Assembly: GCA_019828565.1 (NCBI GenBank)
Contig: JAHDYR010000016.1
Span: forward strand, 124,001-188,000
Reading direction: 5' to 3'
Source of the DNA: Carpediemonas membranifera
Taxonomy: Eukaryota > Fornicata
Length of the DNA stretch: 64,000 nucleotides
Under the pieces are notes generated by a model that was given only the letters and a program-made list of their open reading frames with translations, was not told the origin of the DNA and made no database searches. Positions 1 to 9,688 of this stretch are shown here, piece by piece (the stretch's first letter is position 1; every line of letters starts with the position of its first letter). The position numbers and the translations under genes were made by a program.

Positions 1-1098
1 ACTGCTCAGGCTGGATCAGATGGGTCACCTTCACAACGCACTGGAGGAGAAGCTCGTCAGTGTGACGCAGGGCGGGGGTCGCGATCACTAGGGAAACGGC
101 CTCGAGCATGGCTGCGGCCCTGCTGTTGCTGTAGTTGACGTCCTTCTTAGTCGTGCTCCCCATCCGATACCGGGTCTCGAACTTGTCCCGCAGCATCTGT
201 ATAGCCGTTTCCTGTAGGATCCTCAGTTGCTCGGAGGTGGGGGTGGGTGGCGCTACCACAGTAATGACTCGGAACGCTGTCGCCATGAGCCAAGGTGGGA
301 CGACTGAGTGGTAGAGCCGGTCCTGCGGGATCCGGCGGTTGATGAAGCACTGAGTGAGGGCGATGAGTGAGGTAAACATGGGTCGGGTCAGCTCGATGTC
401 GACCTCGGCGGCCTTCTCAATAAACCGAAGGGCTGGGAGCAAGAAGGGCCACTGGTACGACGAGACGACCCCTGAGGTATGGATCATGCCGTGGACGTAC
501 GTAATCCAGTTCTTGTCGATCAACTCGAGCGGGCATCGGGCCAGGGTTCCCAAGGCCAGCGCCGTGATGGAGGAGGGCATGTCCTTGTCAAAGGCGATGG
601 ACGACAGGGGATCGATGGCTTGCTGAGAGATGAGGGAGGCCTCGTCGCTCTGCTGCATGGCGACCATGTTCGACACGGTTCGCAGGGCAAGCCGCATGGT
701 GGTGAGGTCCCTCTTGGTCGCCAGGTGCTGCATGATCGAGTTCATCAGGATGATGGGGGTCACCTCTACAAGGTCCCGACGCTTCTGGATATGCGACAAT
801 AGTATGTACCCGGCGACATGGTCCGACACGCTCTTGCTACTGAGGAGCGAGGCGATCATCACATGGCTCGGGTCGATGTCGCAGCCCCAGAGGTGAAGGA
901 GGATGATCTTGTACGCTGCAGAGCTGTGTTAAGATTGATATATGGAGCGTACCGATGCTTGGATGTTGGGACCGTTGCTGACGGCGCGAGGACGTGTTTT
1001 CGTATTTGATAGATTGCCTCTTGTGTTACCTTCTGTTGGAGGTGAGGATAGTCACTGACAGCGTTATAGCTCTTCAATAGCTTTGAAACGCCCCTCAT
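1..1098 (-). CDS. AP-2 complex subunit alpha (alpha-adaptin), N-terminal part, runs off the window
   Basis: Large subunit of the AP-2 clathrin adaptor, which selects cargo at the plasma membrane. The coding parts are complement(<1..923, 953..1098). Exon 1 begins at an ATG (1098) with MRGVSKLLKSY, matching the MRGL start of alpha-adaptins. After splicing, exon 2 continues with AAYKIILLHLWGCDID, the adaptin helical-repeat region, and later YHSVVPPWLMATAFRVI, which matches the VPAPWL segment of alpha chains. About 355 residues are visible; the rest of the trunk, hinge and ear lie outside. A 29-nt intron (924..952) restores the frame. A gamma or beta adaptin is possible, but the VPPWL and YRMGS-TTKKDVNYSNSRAA stretches fit alpha best. 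Confidence 0.82.
924..952 (-). other. spliceosomal intron, 29 nt (AP-2 alpha)
   Basis: Donor GTACGC, acceptor region CTTAACACAG. Removal joins the N-terminal exon to the conserved helical repeat in frame (phase 2). Confidence 0.8.
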
Positions 1099-1287
1099 GC
1101 TTCGGGAATAGCTCTGTTCATGTCATCGATCATGACATGCCGGCGGGTTTTGCCGGGAAGACATGAGGAATGTTTGCATGTATATCCACTAGTGGTAGTT
1201 CATGTACCCTCTTGCGATGCTTTATACGTATTACGGCCCAGCCAGCATGTAAAAATCACCCAGGTCCCCCAGCCAGCCAGATCTCAC

Positions 1288-1947
1288 TCACTCACCACCA
1301 GCCAATGGCTTGCCCCCTCCCAGGAAGCGGGGTAGGGTCCCGAACAACATCTCCTTCAGCCCCTCTGCCGTGGGCCGCATGAGTCTGGTGTACAGGATGT
1401 ATATGGCCGAGAACGCGAAGAGGAAGAAGCAGACAAACACCAGCAGACGCTCTCGCACGTCGGCCCACCGCACTGCAGCCATAGCTTTCCGCCCCAGCCC
1501 CACTTCCTCGTGGACCATACTGTGCTGAGTGATCGTCGCCCTCATGACATCAGTGGACGCCACCAGAGAGCTCGCGGCACCGTCCTGCTCGGAGACGACC
1601 TCGTTGAGGATGTCGTTAGTGCTGTGCAGGATGGCTTCCAGTGGGTCATTGATCTGTGCACGGTGCCCACCCAAAAGACTCTCGCGGCCCTTGGTGAAGA
1701 GCTTCTTTTGCGCATTCTTGTATGCATGAACGTATTCCTCAGATAAAATATCAATCTTCTTTCTTTGCTCGTCCACAGGAAAGCCTATAGCCGCTTGCTT
1801 GTCCACATTATGCCGAATCTTTCGGATGGACCGCTGACACTGGCTAGCGGCAGATTGAAGCTCATTAACAGTTGCTGTTATTCTTATAAGCCCGATGCTT
1901 TTTTCTAGATTCTCAAGACTCGCCTTAATACTGTTTGCTGTGATCAT
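1288..1947 (-). CDS. Sec20-like (BNIP1-type) SNARE
   Basis: Tail-anchored Golgi-to-ER retrograde SNARE, 219 aa from the first ATG at 1947 (an upstream in-frame GTG was not used). An N-terminal coiled region is followed near residue 95 by GRESLLGG, which matches the RELLLGG motif of BNIP1/Sec20. A SNARE-like heptad region (NDILNEVVSEQDGAASSLVAS) and the LGRKAM segment come next, then a strong transmembrane helix near residues 167-190 (RLLVFVCFFLFAFSAIYILY). The tail after the membrane helix (about 30 aa) is longer than in a simple tail anchor. Family assignment rests on the motif order and the membrane topology. Confidence 0.7.
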   Translation of the reverse strand: MITANSIKASLENLEKSIGLIRITATVNELQSAASQCQRSIRKIRHNVDKQAAIGFPVDEQRKKIDILSEEYVHAYKNAQKKLFTKGRESLLGGHRAQINDPLEAILHSTNDILNEVVSEQDGAASSLVASTDVMRATITQHSMVHEEVGLGRKAMAAVRWADVRERLLVFVCFFLFAFSAIYILYTRLMRPTAEGLKEMLFGTLPRFLGGGKPLAGGE

Positions 1948-2054
1948 CGTTGTGCCGCAGGATAAGAATACTTGAGTCCAAAACACACAGTGATCCGAGC
2001 AGCATCAGGATCGCAGTGTGGTTCATCATACTCTATCAATCGTGCGCAGCATAT

Positions 2055-2075
2055 CACGCGCCGCTGCAGCGCGTG
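2055..2075. other. hairpin just 3' of the Fanzor relic
   Basis: A perfect 7-bp inverted repeat, CACGCGC and GCGCGTG, encloses a 7-nt loop and starts about 20 nt after the C-terminal stop of the decayed Fanzor gene. TnpB and Fanzor guide RNAs lie at the 3' end of the nuclease gene, so this could be a remnant of one. That is inference; the structure is too short to prove it. Confidence 0.3.
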
Positions 2076-2093
2076 CTTGCTCAACTTAGCTAG

Positions 2094-3037
2094 TTAATGA
2101 TAGTGAGGAAGAGCACCTCTCTGGGAGTCGTAGTGGAAAGGAGATTGCTCTATCTGATCTGAAGTTGCATCGTAGGTGCACCAAAGGATGTTCTCGCTGG
2201 CGCTCATATCTCGGTGAGAGAGATTGAGAAGTATGTCTCTCTCTGCTCGGGATGCCGACGTAGCCGTTCAACGCGCCATGGAGCTCCCTCGCACGCGTGA
2301 TTCTGGCAGAGCATGGTGCGGTGTGTGTGCACCACACGTCTGAAGTGTGCTTTGCAGTAAGAAATTCGGAGACCATGTGCGCACTCACGACGACGTTGTG
2401 CCGGAGCATGATGCCAGGGAGAGCTCGAGCAAAGTGGCGGTACGGAGCACAGGACGGAGTGCCGGCGGAACCGAACAGTGCAGCCCCATACGCGACTTCG
2501 AGGTGAATGGGCTCCGGGGGGCACCCGCCGAGATCATCCAGGAGTTGACGTCCAGCCCGGGCGAAGTGTTTCAGGCGCAGACAGTGATTGGCAAAAGTCG
2601 CACGGCGGAAACACTTTCTCGTCCCCTCGTTGATGATCTGAACGATGTTCTCATGGACAAACCTAATCGACTGTTTGAGAGCCTCTAGACTTGTCGTTTT
2701 GAACGATGCTGCGCTCATATTCACGCGGAAAGTGGGGGTGGCAGTGTAGCCACACTTAGCGAGTACGCCAGATAGATACACTCTGCCCGTCTGGGCGGAG
2801 GATCGTGTAGCCGCCCAGCGACCGAGCACCAGGGTCGAAGCCCATGAGAGCTTGAATGTCCGGGGCAGGAGTAGCTTCGGCGTCATCCTGACCGAGCCGA
2901 GCCCGCTTGTTGCTGCTACCCTTTTTGTACGTGGGCCGGTCAGCCACCCGACCGCCACGGTATTTCTCGCGACCCACCCAAACCGTCACAGCAACAGAGA
3001 CCCCGTCAGTCTTCACAGAGAGCACTGCATCGATCAT
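2094..3037 (-). pseudogene. Fanzor/TnpB-like RNA-guided nuclease, decayed copy A
   Basis: Relic of a eukaryotic TnpB homologue, readable only by changing frame several times. First frame (3037 to 2756): VKTDGVSVAVTVW followed by MGFDPGARSLGGYTI, the TDGVS element and RuvC-I aspartate motif. The next frame continues about 150 residues to EPIHLEVAYGAALFGSAG and HNVVVSAHMVSEFLTAKH, corresponding to RuvC-II and the segment before the zinc ribbon. A third frame gives RRVVHTHRTMLCQNHACEG, the C-x-N-x-x-C half of the ribbon. A fourth gives NLSHRDMSASENIL, the RuvC-III (RD..A..NI) motif, and stops at 2094. At least three frameshifts and no recognisable N-terminus make it non-functional. The same motifs recur in copy B at 48907-49308. 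Confidence 0.65.
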
Positions 3038-3542
3038 TTCTTTTCAGGGTTCATCAGCTAGCAGCATCCCTCAAAACACAAGAAACCAGCAGCATACAAC
3101 ACAAAGCGTCTTTACTACTAGCTACAACCGCTTTCGACCACTAGTGTCTCTCACAACAGACTAAGATGACGAAGACGACGACGACATGAGCTTCAGACGC
3201 CGGCAATGGACGACAGATGAGCGCGTAACAGACGAGCACAGATGCGAAAGAAGACAGCAGCGTTCGACACAGACGATGGACGACAGACGACGCATCTTTT
3301 CGTGCAGACCGACGACTGAAAGCACGAAAGCCCGATTGTACAGACGAGGGCTGAAGTGGGTGAGTGGAGGTAGTGTGCCGCGCAGGATTAGAATTGTTGA
3401 GTCTAAACCCCCAGTAAACATCTCTAAACGCTACAGCCGTCCTGACATAAACTGCGAAACCGCCCAGATCGTGTCAGATGAGCGTATATGTACCGTATAT
3501 CGTCATGAATCGTTGTTTTTACTCAGGGAATAGTCGTCGCCG
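3038..3542. other. non-coding stretch upstream of Fanzor relic
   Basis: No convincing gene. Between about 3170 and 3320 it is rich in imperfect GACGAC and GGACGACAGA units (for example 3208-3217 and 3284-3293). It may contain the eroded 5' part of the Fanzor copy, but no motif could be read there. Confidence 0.4.
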
Positions 3543-4232
3543 TCACCCGGCCCCCAGCAGACCATCCAGCTCCGGGCAGAGCAAGGTCTTGATGCTTTCC
3601 AGCGTGCCCCTGTCATCCTCGTCCATCGTCCCCAGCAGATGCCGCAGCAGCGCCCCAACCCTGCCGGTGTCCACGACCACCTTGTACCGCTGGGGGCCCG
3701 TCTTGACCCGGCCGGACCGCTGCACCTTGAGGACGGGGGATGTGGGGTGAGACTTGCCTCTCGTGCCCTTCTGTGCCGTATCCTTTGTCGCTTCCTCGAC
3801 TATGGCCTTCCACTCGTCCGAGCTGAGCAGCCAGAACGTCGACTGGATCGACGGGGGTTCCCCGGCAAGCTTCAGCATGCTAGAGAGCTCGAGGTCCTTG
3901 CTGAGGTTCTTCCGCTCGGCCTTGGTCAGCATACCGGTCCCTAACTCTTCAGCAACGGCCTTGGCGACGGTTCTCTCAACTTTGTCCAGCTCCAACAACC
4001 GGGGCTTCCTGACTGAAGCATCTTTGGACCTAGAAGACTTCGGAGTATCTCTAGATGGCATTCCAGCCTTGTCTAATAGGCTTGATTTCTTGCTGATATC
4101 CTTCTTTCTCGAGCTTTCCTTTAGTGAGGCTTGCTTGGCCTCGTCCCTCTCTTGTTTCAGCACAGTATCCGCCATATTAGCAACAAGAAGATATCTCACT
4201 AAGTTTCTGGCTGATACACGCTCGTCAGTCAT
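3543..4232 (-). CDS. hypothetical protein, charged N-terminal half
   Basis: 229 aa from the ATG at 4232 (MTDERVSARN); a second ATG at 4175 (MADTVLKQER) is an equally reasonable start. Residues 30-90 are rich in Lys, Ser, Asp and Glu and are probably disordered. The second half has a more folded composition (QSTFWLLSSDEWKAIVEEA, RYKVVVDTGRVGALLRHLL). No signal peptide or membrane segment is seen. I recognise no family. The long open frame and GC-rich third positions argue that it is real. Confidence 0.55.
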   Translation of the reverse strand: MTDERVSARNLVRYLLVANMADTVLKQERDEAKQASLKESSRKKDISKKSSLLDKAGMPSRDTPKSSRSKDASVRKPRLLELDKVERTVAKAVAEELGTGMLTKAERKNLSKDLELSSMLKLAGEPPSIQSTFWLLSSDEWKAIVEEATKDTAQKGTRGKSHPTSPVLKVQRSGRVKTGPQRYKVVVDTGRVGALLRHLLGTMDEDDRGTLESIKTLLCPELDGLLGAG

Positions 4233-4549
4233 CCTTAATCTCGTCAGCCCTGCCCTCAATCACTTCCGGTGCAGTTTATGCGGTCGCCCAGTCGACGACG
4301 GCTGACACCACGTATGCCAAGGTACAGTCTGCTATAGTCTGAACTGGCAGCATTTAGACGTTCCGACAGGGTTAAAGTGCTGAGACACAGCAATGGTGCG
4401 TCCACCCCGTGACTGGAACTGCATGGTGTGTCATTCCACTCAATTGAGATACTACTGAGCAAAAGACCAGGCCGGCCGCCCGGCGTTGAGTCGATCTGAG
4501 TTGATCGTCGTATCAAAAAGGTGCGTCGTGAGTTGAAAGAAACAAGGAT

Positions 4550-6248
4550 ATGGTTCAGAGACTTGAAAAGTGTGGCATCAATGCTGAGGGACGCCCTGTC
4601 GTTTTCTGTGTGATGGACGGCGTCGGTGTCTTCAAGGAAGGTCCCGGCAACGCCTTCTGGCTCGCCAAGCCCGAGAACATCCTCAAGTTCATCGAGGAGG
4701 CCAAGCAGAACAAGCTCTACCGTGAGATCTACGCCCACGGCGAGTATGTCGGCCTTACCGACGGGGACATGGGCAACAGCGAGGTCGGCCACAACGCCCT
4801 CGGCTCAGGCAACATCTACACGCAGGGCGCCCGCCTCGTCATCGAGTCCATGCGCGAGGGCACCTTCTGGAACACCCAGCAGTGGAAGGACATGGTCGTG
4901 GACACCATTAAGGCCGGCAAGACGGTCCACCTCTTCGGGCTTCTGTCCAGCGGTAACGTCCACTCCCACATCGACCAGCAGATCATGATCATCCAGAAGG
5001 TCGTCGAGTGCGGCGGCAAGCGCATCCGCTTCCACCCCCTGCTGGACGGCCGCGACGTCGCCCCCGACTCCGGCCTCGAGTTCATCGCCCAGCTCGAGGA
5101 GGCCCTCGCCAAGGCCCGTGATGCCGGCTGCGATGCCTGCATTGCCTCTGGCGGCGGCCGCATGCACCTTGTAATGGACCGGTACAACGCCGAATGGTCC
5201 ATGGTCGAGCGCGGCTTCAACCAGATTGTCCACGGTGTGGTCGACCCCGCGGACATCAAGGACGGCTACAAGGGCTACTACACCACCGCCAAGGAGGCTA
5301 TCGAGGAGGGCCGCCGCCTGTTCCCGACCCTGTTGGACCAGTACGCACCTGGCTTCGTCATCGTCGACGCCGAGGGCAAGCCCGTCGGCAAGCTCGAGGA
5401 GGGCGACGTCGTCATCAACACCAACTTCAGAGGCGACCGTGCCCTCGAGATCTCTAACACGTTCGACCAGGGCGCGGAGTTCGACAAGTTCGACCGTGCG
5501 GCCCACGGCCCCTTCCCCGCAGTCAAGTACGCCGGCATGCTCCAGTACGACTCTGACCTGGGCATCCCCAAGACGTACCTCGTGCCCCCGCCGTCCATCT
5601 CTGACGTTATGTCCGAGTACACCTGCGAGCTCGGCATCAAGTCATTCGCCATCGCCGAGACTCACAAGTACGGCCGTAAGTACCCTTTATTTACATTGTT
5701 ACATAGACGTTACGTTCTTCTGGAACGGCAACAGGCTTGGCTATATCAACAAGGCCCTCGAGAAGTACGTCGAGATCCCCTCTGAGCCCAGCGACATGAT
5801 CGAGGCCAACCCCGCCATGAAGGCCAAGGAGGTCACCGACGAGCTCGTCGCCGCCATCGAAGCGGGAGAGTTCGACTACTACCGCGTGAACTACGCCAAC
5901 GGCGACATGGTCGGCCACACTGGGTCCGTCCCCGCCGCCGTGGAGGCCGTCAAGACCGTCGACGAGAGCCTCGGCAGGCTGTGGGAGGCAGTGAAGGCCA
6001 AGGGCGGCATCCTCGTCGTCACGGCCGACCACGGCAACTGCGAGGAGGTGCTCGACGGCAAGGGCAAGCCCAAGACGTCTCACACGACGAACCCCGTGCC
6101 CTTCTGGATCATGGACGCCAAGTACGATGGCAAGTACACCGTCAACCAGGACATCGACGGTGGTCTGGCCAACTGTGCGGCGACGACCATGAACCTCCTC
6201 GGGTATGAGAAGCCGGAGGGCTACATGCAGAGCCTCATCGACTATTAA
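4550..6248 (+). CDS. 2,3-bisphosphoglycerate-independent phosphoglycerate mutase
   Basis: Glycolytic enzyme interconverting 3- and 2-phosphoglycerate without bisphosphoglycerate, an alkaline-phosphatase-fold metalloenzyme. CDS join(4550..5675, 5707..6248), 555 aa, normal for the family. Visible motifs: FCVMDGVGVF (first metal aspartate), DGDMGNSEVGHNALG with the phosphorylated serine, HPLLDGRDVAP, NFRGDRALE, and near the end TADHGNCEE. A 31-nt intron (5676..5706) interrupts the HVTFFWNGN motif; splicing restores KYGHVTFFWNGNRLGYINK exactly. The stop codon lies in TATTAAACTG, overlapping a TAAA poly(A)-like signal. The gene converges on signal peptide peptidase, with only 39 bp between stops. 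Confidence 0.96.
5676..5706 (+). other. spliceosomal intron, 31 nt (iPGM)
   Basis: Donor GTAAGT, acceptor end TTACATAG. Its removal rebuilds the highly conserved HVTFFWNGN motif. Confidence 0.95.
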
Positions 6249-6287
6249 ACTGCCAATAGAATTTTTACTCGCCCCTCTCTCTTTTAT

Positions 6288-7412
6288 TTATTCCTCCTTG
6301 ACCTTCTCGGTGCCTCTATTCTTAAACCAAGCAAGCACCCTGGCTGTCTTGCTCTTGCCCCACTCGGCCTTGCTCTTCTCCAGGGATTCCGCCTCTGCCC
6401 ATGTCAGCACCGCCCCGAGCTGCCCCTGCACCAGGGCGGCCACGACAGTGGTGCCCAGGAGGGCTGGAACGATGTAGAGCAGCGCTGGCTGGGCGTGTGA
6501 GGAGAGGTGCAGCGCTGCTACTGTCGTGATGAGGGCAATGACGTATGCGACCATGTTGGCGACGAAAAGCTTGGGACCCCCTTGGGCCTCGATCTTGTGG
6601 ACGATGACGATGAAGCAGCACGGGATGACGATGTCTCCGAGGCCCAGCATGGCCATCTGGTCGGGCTGTATGTCGAGGATGTTCTTAGGGAAGACCAGCT
6701 TCACGGGAAGATCGATGCCGCGACCAACGCCGACCATGACGGGTGTAGCGAAGACCCAGAAGCAGTCGTAGACAAAGAGACCGATCAGCATGAGGGCGCC
6801 GGCACTGAAGGAGGAAAGAACCATCATAGAGGCGCCGACGATACAGAAGACAACGCCGAAGAGGTTGCAGATGATCCAATGGCGGGTGGCGTAGTAGGCG
6901 ACAACGAAGGGCGCCATCAGGGCAATGCCGACTATCGCAGCTAGAGAGATGTCGTAGGTCGGCTTCTTGGCCTTGTCCTCCTCGTCGTCGTCCTCGTCGG
7001 GCTTGTCGAAGAGGAATGGGAGGAACCGCTCGACAAGGTCGGCAAGCTTCATCAAAGGGCCGACTGGGATGCAGAACTCCATGGAAAGAGCTGGCAGGGT
7101 CTTCGTCAGAAGCGGCTCGGCGAGTTGGCCGCCTGAAATGATGATGACGAAGGCGAAGTAGACGTTCACGAGGGCATTGAAAAACGCCTTGGGGAAGAAC
7201 TTAAGCGCAATAAATAGAGAAAGAAGCGTCCCTGAGAAAAACAGGGGCATAAGGCGCGCCTGCTCCACACCGACAGTATTGGCCTCCTTCTGGGGATTGG
7301 CGGCGGTGAACTTGGTTCCTATGAACACTAGAGCTGCAGCCATGGAGATTAGGGCTCCATAAGCAAACAGAATCTCGTTTCCTTGCAGTATTGAAGTGAG
7401 AACTTCGCTCAT
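6288..7412 (-). CDS. signal peptide peptidase (presenilin-type intramembrane aspartyl protease)
   Basis: ER multispanning protease that cleaves signal-peptide remnants and other type II segments. 374 aa from the ATG at 7412 (MSEVLTSILQ); an in-frame ATG at 7454 would add 14 residues. The three family motifs are present and in order: FVYDCFWVFATP (first catalytic Asp), GLGDIVIPCCFIVIV (second catalytic Asp) and QPALLYIVPALLG (PAL motif). About nine hydrophobic segments are visible, with an acidic Asp/Glu loop (DEDDDEEDKAKK). The Lys/Glu-rich tail (TEKVKEE) may be cytosolic. The stop codon lies in an AATAAATAAA run. Confidence 0.95.
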   Translation of the reverse strand: MSEVLTSILQGNEILFAYGALISMAAALVFIGTKFTAANPQKEANTVGVEQARLMPLFFSGTLLSLFIALKFFPKAFFNALVNVYFAFVIIISGGQLAEPLLTKTLPALSMEFCIPVGPLMKLADLVERFLPFLFDKPDEDDDEEDKAKKPTYDISLAAIVGIALMAPFVVAYYATRHWIICNLFGVVFCIVGASMMVLSSFSAGALMLIGLFVYDCFWVFATPVMVGVGRGIDLPVKLVFPKNILDIQPDQMAMLGLGDIVIPCCFIVIVHKIEAQGGPKLFVANMVAYVIALITTVAALHLSSHAQPALLYIVPALLGTTVVAALVQGQLGAVLTWAEAESLEKSKAEWGKSKTARVLAWFKNRGTEKVKEE

Positions 7413-7634
7413 GTCGTCGTGTTGAGAGAGATATGGATCTCCATTTACACGCATATAAATAGCCGTCTTATGCTACCATACAGTCGCTGGGAGTCAACGA
7501 GCCCTAGAGCCGCCACCTCCTCGCCCCGTCAGCGTCGCGTGACTCATGCCATGGATTCCACACACCCCAACCCCGCCACCTCACAACCACACTAAATCTA
7601 ATTGGCTTTACGAGATATAATACAGTGTACTGGG

Positions 7635-9485
7635 TCATACCCCGCCCTTCCTTGTGAGGTCCAGGTCGAGAGCCCTACTGTAGTCCTCAATCGCCCGGTC
7701 CAAGCTGCCGAGAGAGTCGTACGCGGAACCGCGGTTGAAGTAGGCGTTCGCGTTCATCGGTTCACATGAAATGACTCTCTCGAAGTCAGCAACGGCGTCT
7801 CTGAACCGACCGACCTTATCGTAACTGATGCCCCTATTATGTAAAGCATGTACGTTATCAGGGTCAATGTCGAGCACAGCAGAGTAGTCCTCAATGGCAC
7901 TGGAGTAGTTCTTGAGCTTGGCGAAGCAGTACGCCCGGTTGTTCAGGGTCTTCGGGTTGACCGGCCCGATGCGGAGGGCCCTGTCGTAGTCGGCCACGGC
8001 ACGCTCGTACTGCCCCAACTTACGGTATGCAAAGCCTCTGTTGTTGAACACGGCGACCTGCTCGTCGCCGCACTCAATGCACTTGGTGTAGTCAGCCACA
8101 GCCTCCTCGAACAGGCCCAGGTTCCTGTAGCTGAAGCCGCGGTTGTGCGAATACATGCCGACCTCTGGGGCGAGTCGCATGGCCTCAGTAAAGTCGTCAA
8201 TGGCCCCCTGGTGGTCGCCCATGTGGTCTCGAACGAGGCCCCGGGCATTGAACGAGGCTGGCATGGCTGGGTCGAGGGCAAGGGCTCGGGTGAAGTCCGC
8301 CAGGGCCTTTTCATACTCGCCGAGCTTGTCGTAACTGCTGCCGCGGTTGTGGTAGGCGTTGACCGAGCTGTCGTCGATGTTGATGGCGGCCGTGTAGTCG
8401 GCCGCAGCAAGGTCATAGTGGCCCATACGGTCGTAGCTGAAGGCCCGGTTGTAGTATGCCTTAAAGTGCTCGGGATTGAGTCTGATCGCCTCCGTGTAGT
8501 CGCGGACAGCGCGGCTGAAGTCCCCCAGCTTGCGGTAGCTGAAGCCGCGATTGTGGTGGAAGTCTGCGTTTGTCCCGTCGATTCGTATCGACTCCGTGAA
8601 ATCCTCGACGGCCTCCTGGTACTGGGCGAGCCGGTCGTGTGCGATGCCCCGGTTGTAGTGGGCGAAGGCGTTGTCTGGGCAGATGCGGATGGCCTCCGTG
8701 TACGCCTTGATCGCGCTATGGTGGTCACCCAGCTTGTCGTACGAGAACCCCATGTTGAAGTGCGCCCTGAAGTGTGCGGGGTCGAGCGCCACTGCCCGCG
8801 TGTACTCCTCCACAGCGCCTCGGAAGTCGCCCCTCTGCCGCTTCTCCACGCCCCTTGAGTGGTGCACCTCGGCCTCAGTCATCTCTCCGTGCGATCCCAC
8901 GGATTCCACGTCACTAAGGGCCTCGCCCGTCATGAGGGAGAGAAGGTGGTCCTCCACATGTCTCCGAAGTGTCCCCCGGATGCCGTCCTCGGTAATACGC
9001 TCGGTCTTGGGTGTGGCAGGGCGGGGCGGGTCTCTGAGGGAGTCTGGTGCCCGCGGATACAGACCCGCACCAGAGAGCGACGACATCGACGGCGTGCGAC
9101 GGGCTCCGGCGCGACGGCCAATCGACATCGCACGGGGGGTTCCGGTTCGGCGATCGATGTGCGGGGTCATCGGCCGGGGCGCGTGCTCCTCGGCGACAAG
9201 CGCCTCCTCGTAGTCTTCGATGGCTTCAGCAAAATTTCCGCGCTTGTTCTCCACGGAACCGCGAGAATATCGAGCTCCGACGTGACTAGGATCCTTTTCA
9301 AGCACAAGGGAGAAGTCTGAGATCGCTTCTTCGTGCCTTCCGAGGTGATCGTAGATAGTTCCTCGTAGATAGAGCGCTTCGATGTCTATGTCGCCATCCT
9401 GTGGCGTTTTAAGGAGCTCATTCGTCAACCTAAGCGCAGCGTCGAAGTTGCGCTTCTTAATCTCTTTCTGCGCCTGACGCAGCAT
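7635..9485 (-). CDS. tetratricopeptide-repeat protein
   Basis: 616 aa, almost entirely TPR. Two repeats fill residues 1-100. A Ser/Arg/Pro-rich linker spans about 100-205. From about 205 to the C-terminus there are about eleven consecutive 34-residue units of the form NRG.SYDKLG.Y..A..DFT.AL.LDP, with the canonical G8, A20, D/Y24 and P32 positions. Such arrays are protein-binding scaffolds, so no enzyme activity is expected. The repeats are very regular, closest in style to the Sel1/O-GlcNAc-transferase-like TPRs of protists, but no other domain is present to suggest a pathway. Confidence 0.88.
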   Translation of the reverse strand: MLRQAQKEIKKRNFDAALRLTNELLKTPQDGDIDIEALYLRGTIYDHLGRHEEAISDFSLVLEKDPSHVGARYSRGSVENKRGNFAEAIEDYEEALVAEEHAPRPMTPHIDRRTGTPRAMSIGRRAGARRTPSMSSLSGAGLYPRAPDSLRDPPRPATPKTERITEDGIRGTLRRHVEDHLLSLMTGEALSDVESVGSHGEMTEAEVHHSRGVEKRQRGDFRGAVEEYTRAVALDPAHFRAHFNMGFSYDKLGDHHSAIKAYTEAIRICPDNAFAHYNRGIAHDRLAQYQEAVEDFTESIRIDGTNADFHHNRGFSYRKLGDFSRAVRDYTEAIRLNPEHFKAYYNRAFSYDRMGHYDLAAADYTAAINIDDSSVNAYHNRGSSYDKLGEYEKALADFTRALALDPAMPASFNARGLVRDHMGDHQGAIDDFTEAMRLAPEVGMYSHNRGFSYRNLGLFEEAVADYTKCIECGDEQVAVFNNRGFAYRKLGQYERAVADYDRALRIGPVNPKTLNNRAYCFAKLKNYSSAIEDYSAVLDIDPDNVHALHNRGISYDKVGRFRDAVADFERVISCEPMNANAYFNRGSAYDSLGSLDRAIEDYSRALDLDLTRKGGV

Positions 9486-9688
9486 CGCTCGTTCGCTGGC
9501 TTCGCGCAGATTATGTCCGATTCATTTCCCCATCTCGGCCGCTCAGTCTGCCTAGCAGGCTTGTACTAACCACTCATTGCACCATCCAGAGTGAAAACCT
9601 GATCATCTTCAGGTGTGTCTCAACCGGCAAGGGGACAAGAGTGACAGCTCAACTTTAAATAAATCCATAGTATTGTACAGCAACGGCC

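Noticed and set aside
2086-2958. A single intact 290-aa gene in the Fanzor region
   Set aside because: The RuvC-I, zinc-ribbon and RuvC-III motifs lie in three other frames, so this open frame is a mixture of real and shifted sequence.
4805-5506. 233-codon open frame antisense to iPGM
   Set aside because: Arises from the GC-rich third positions of a certain gene on the other strand; no domain of its own.
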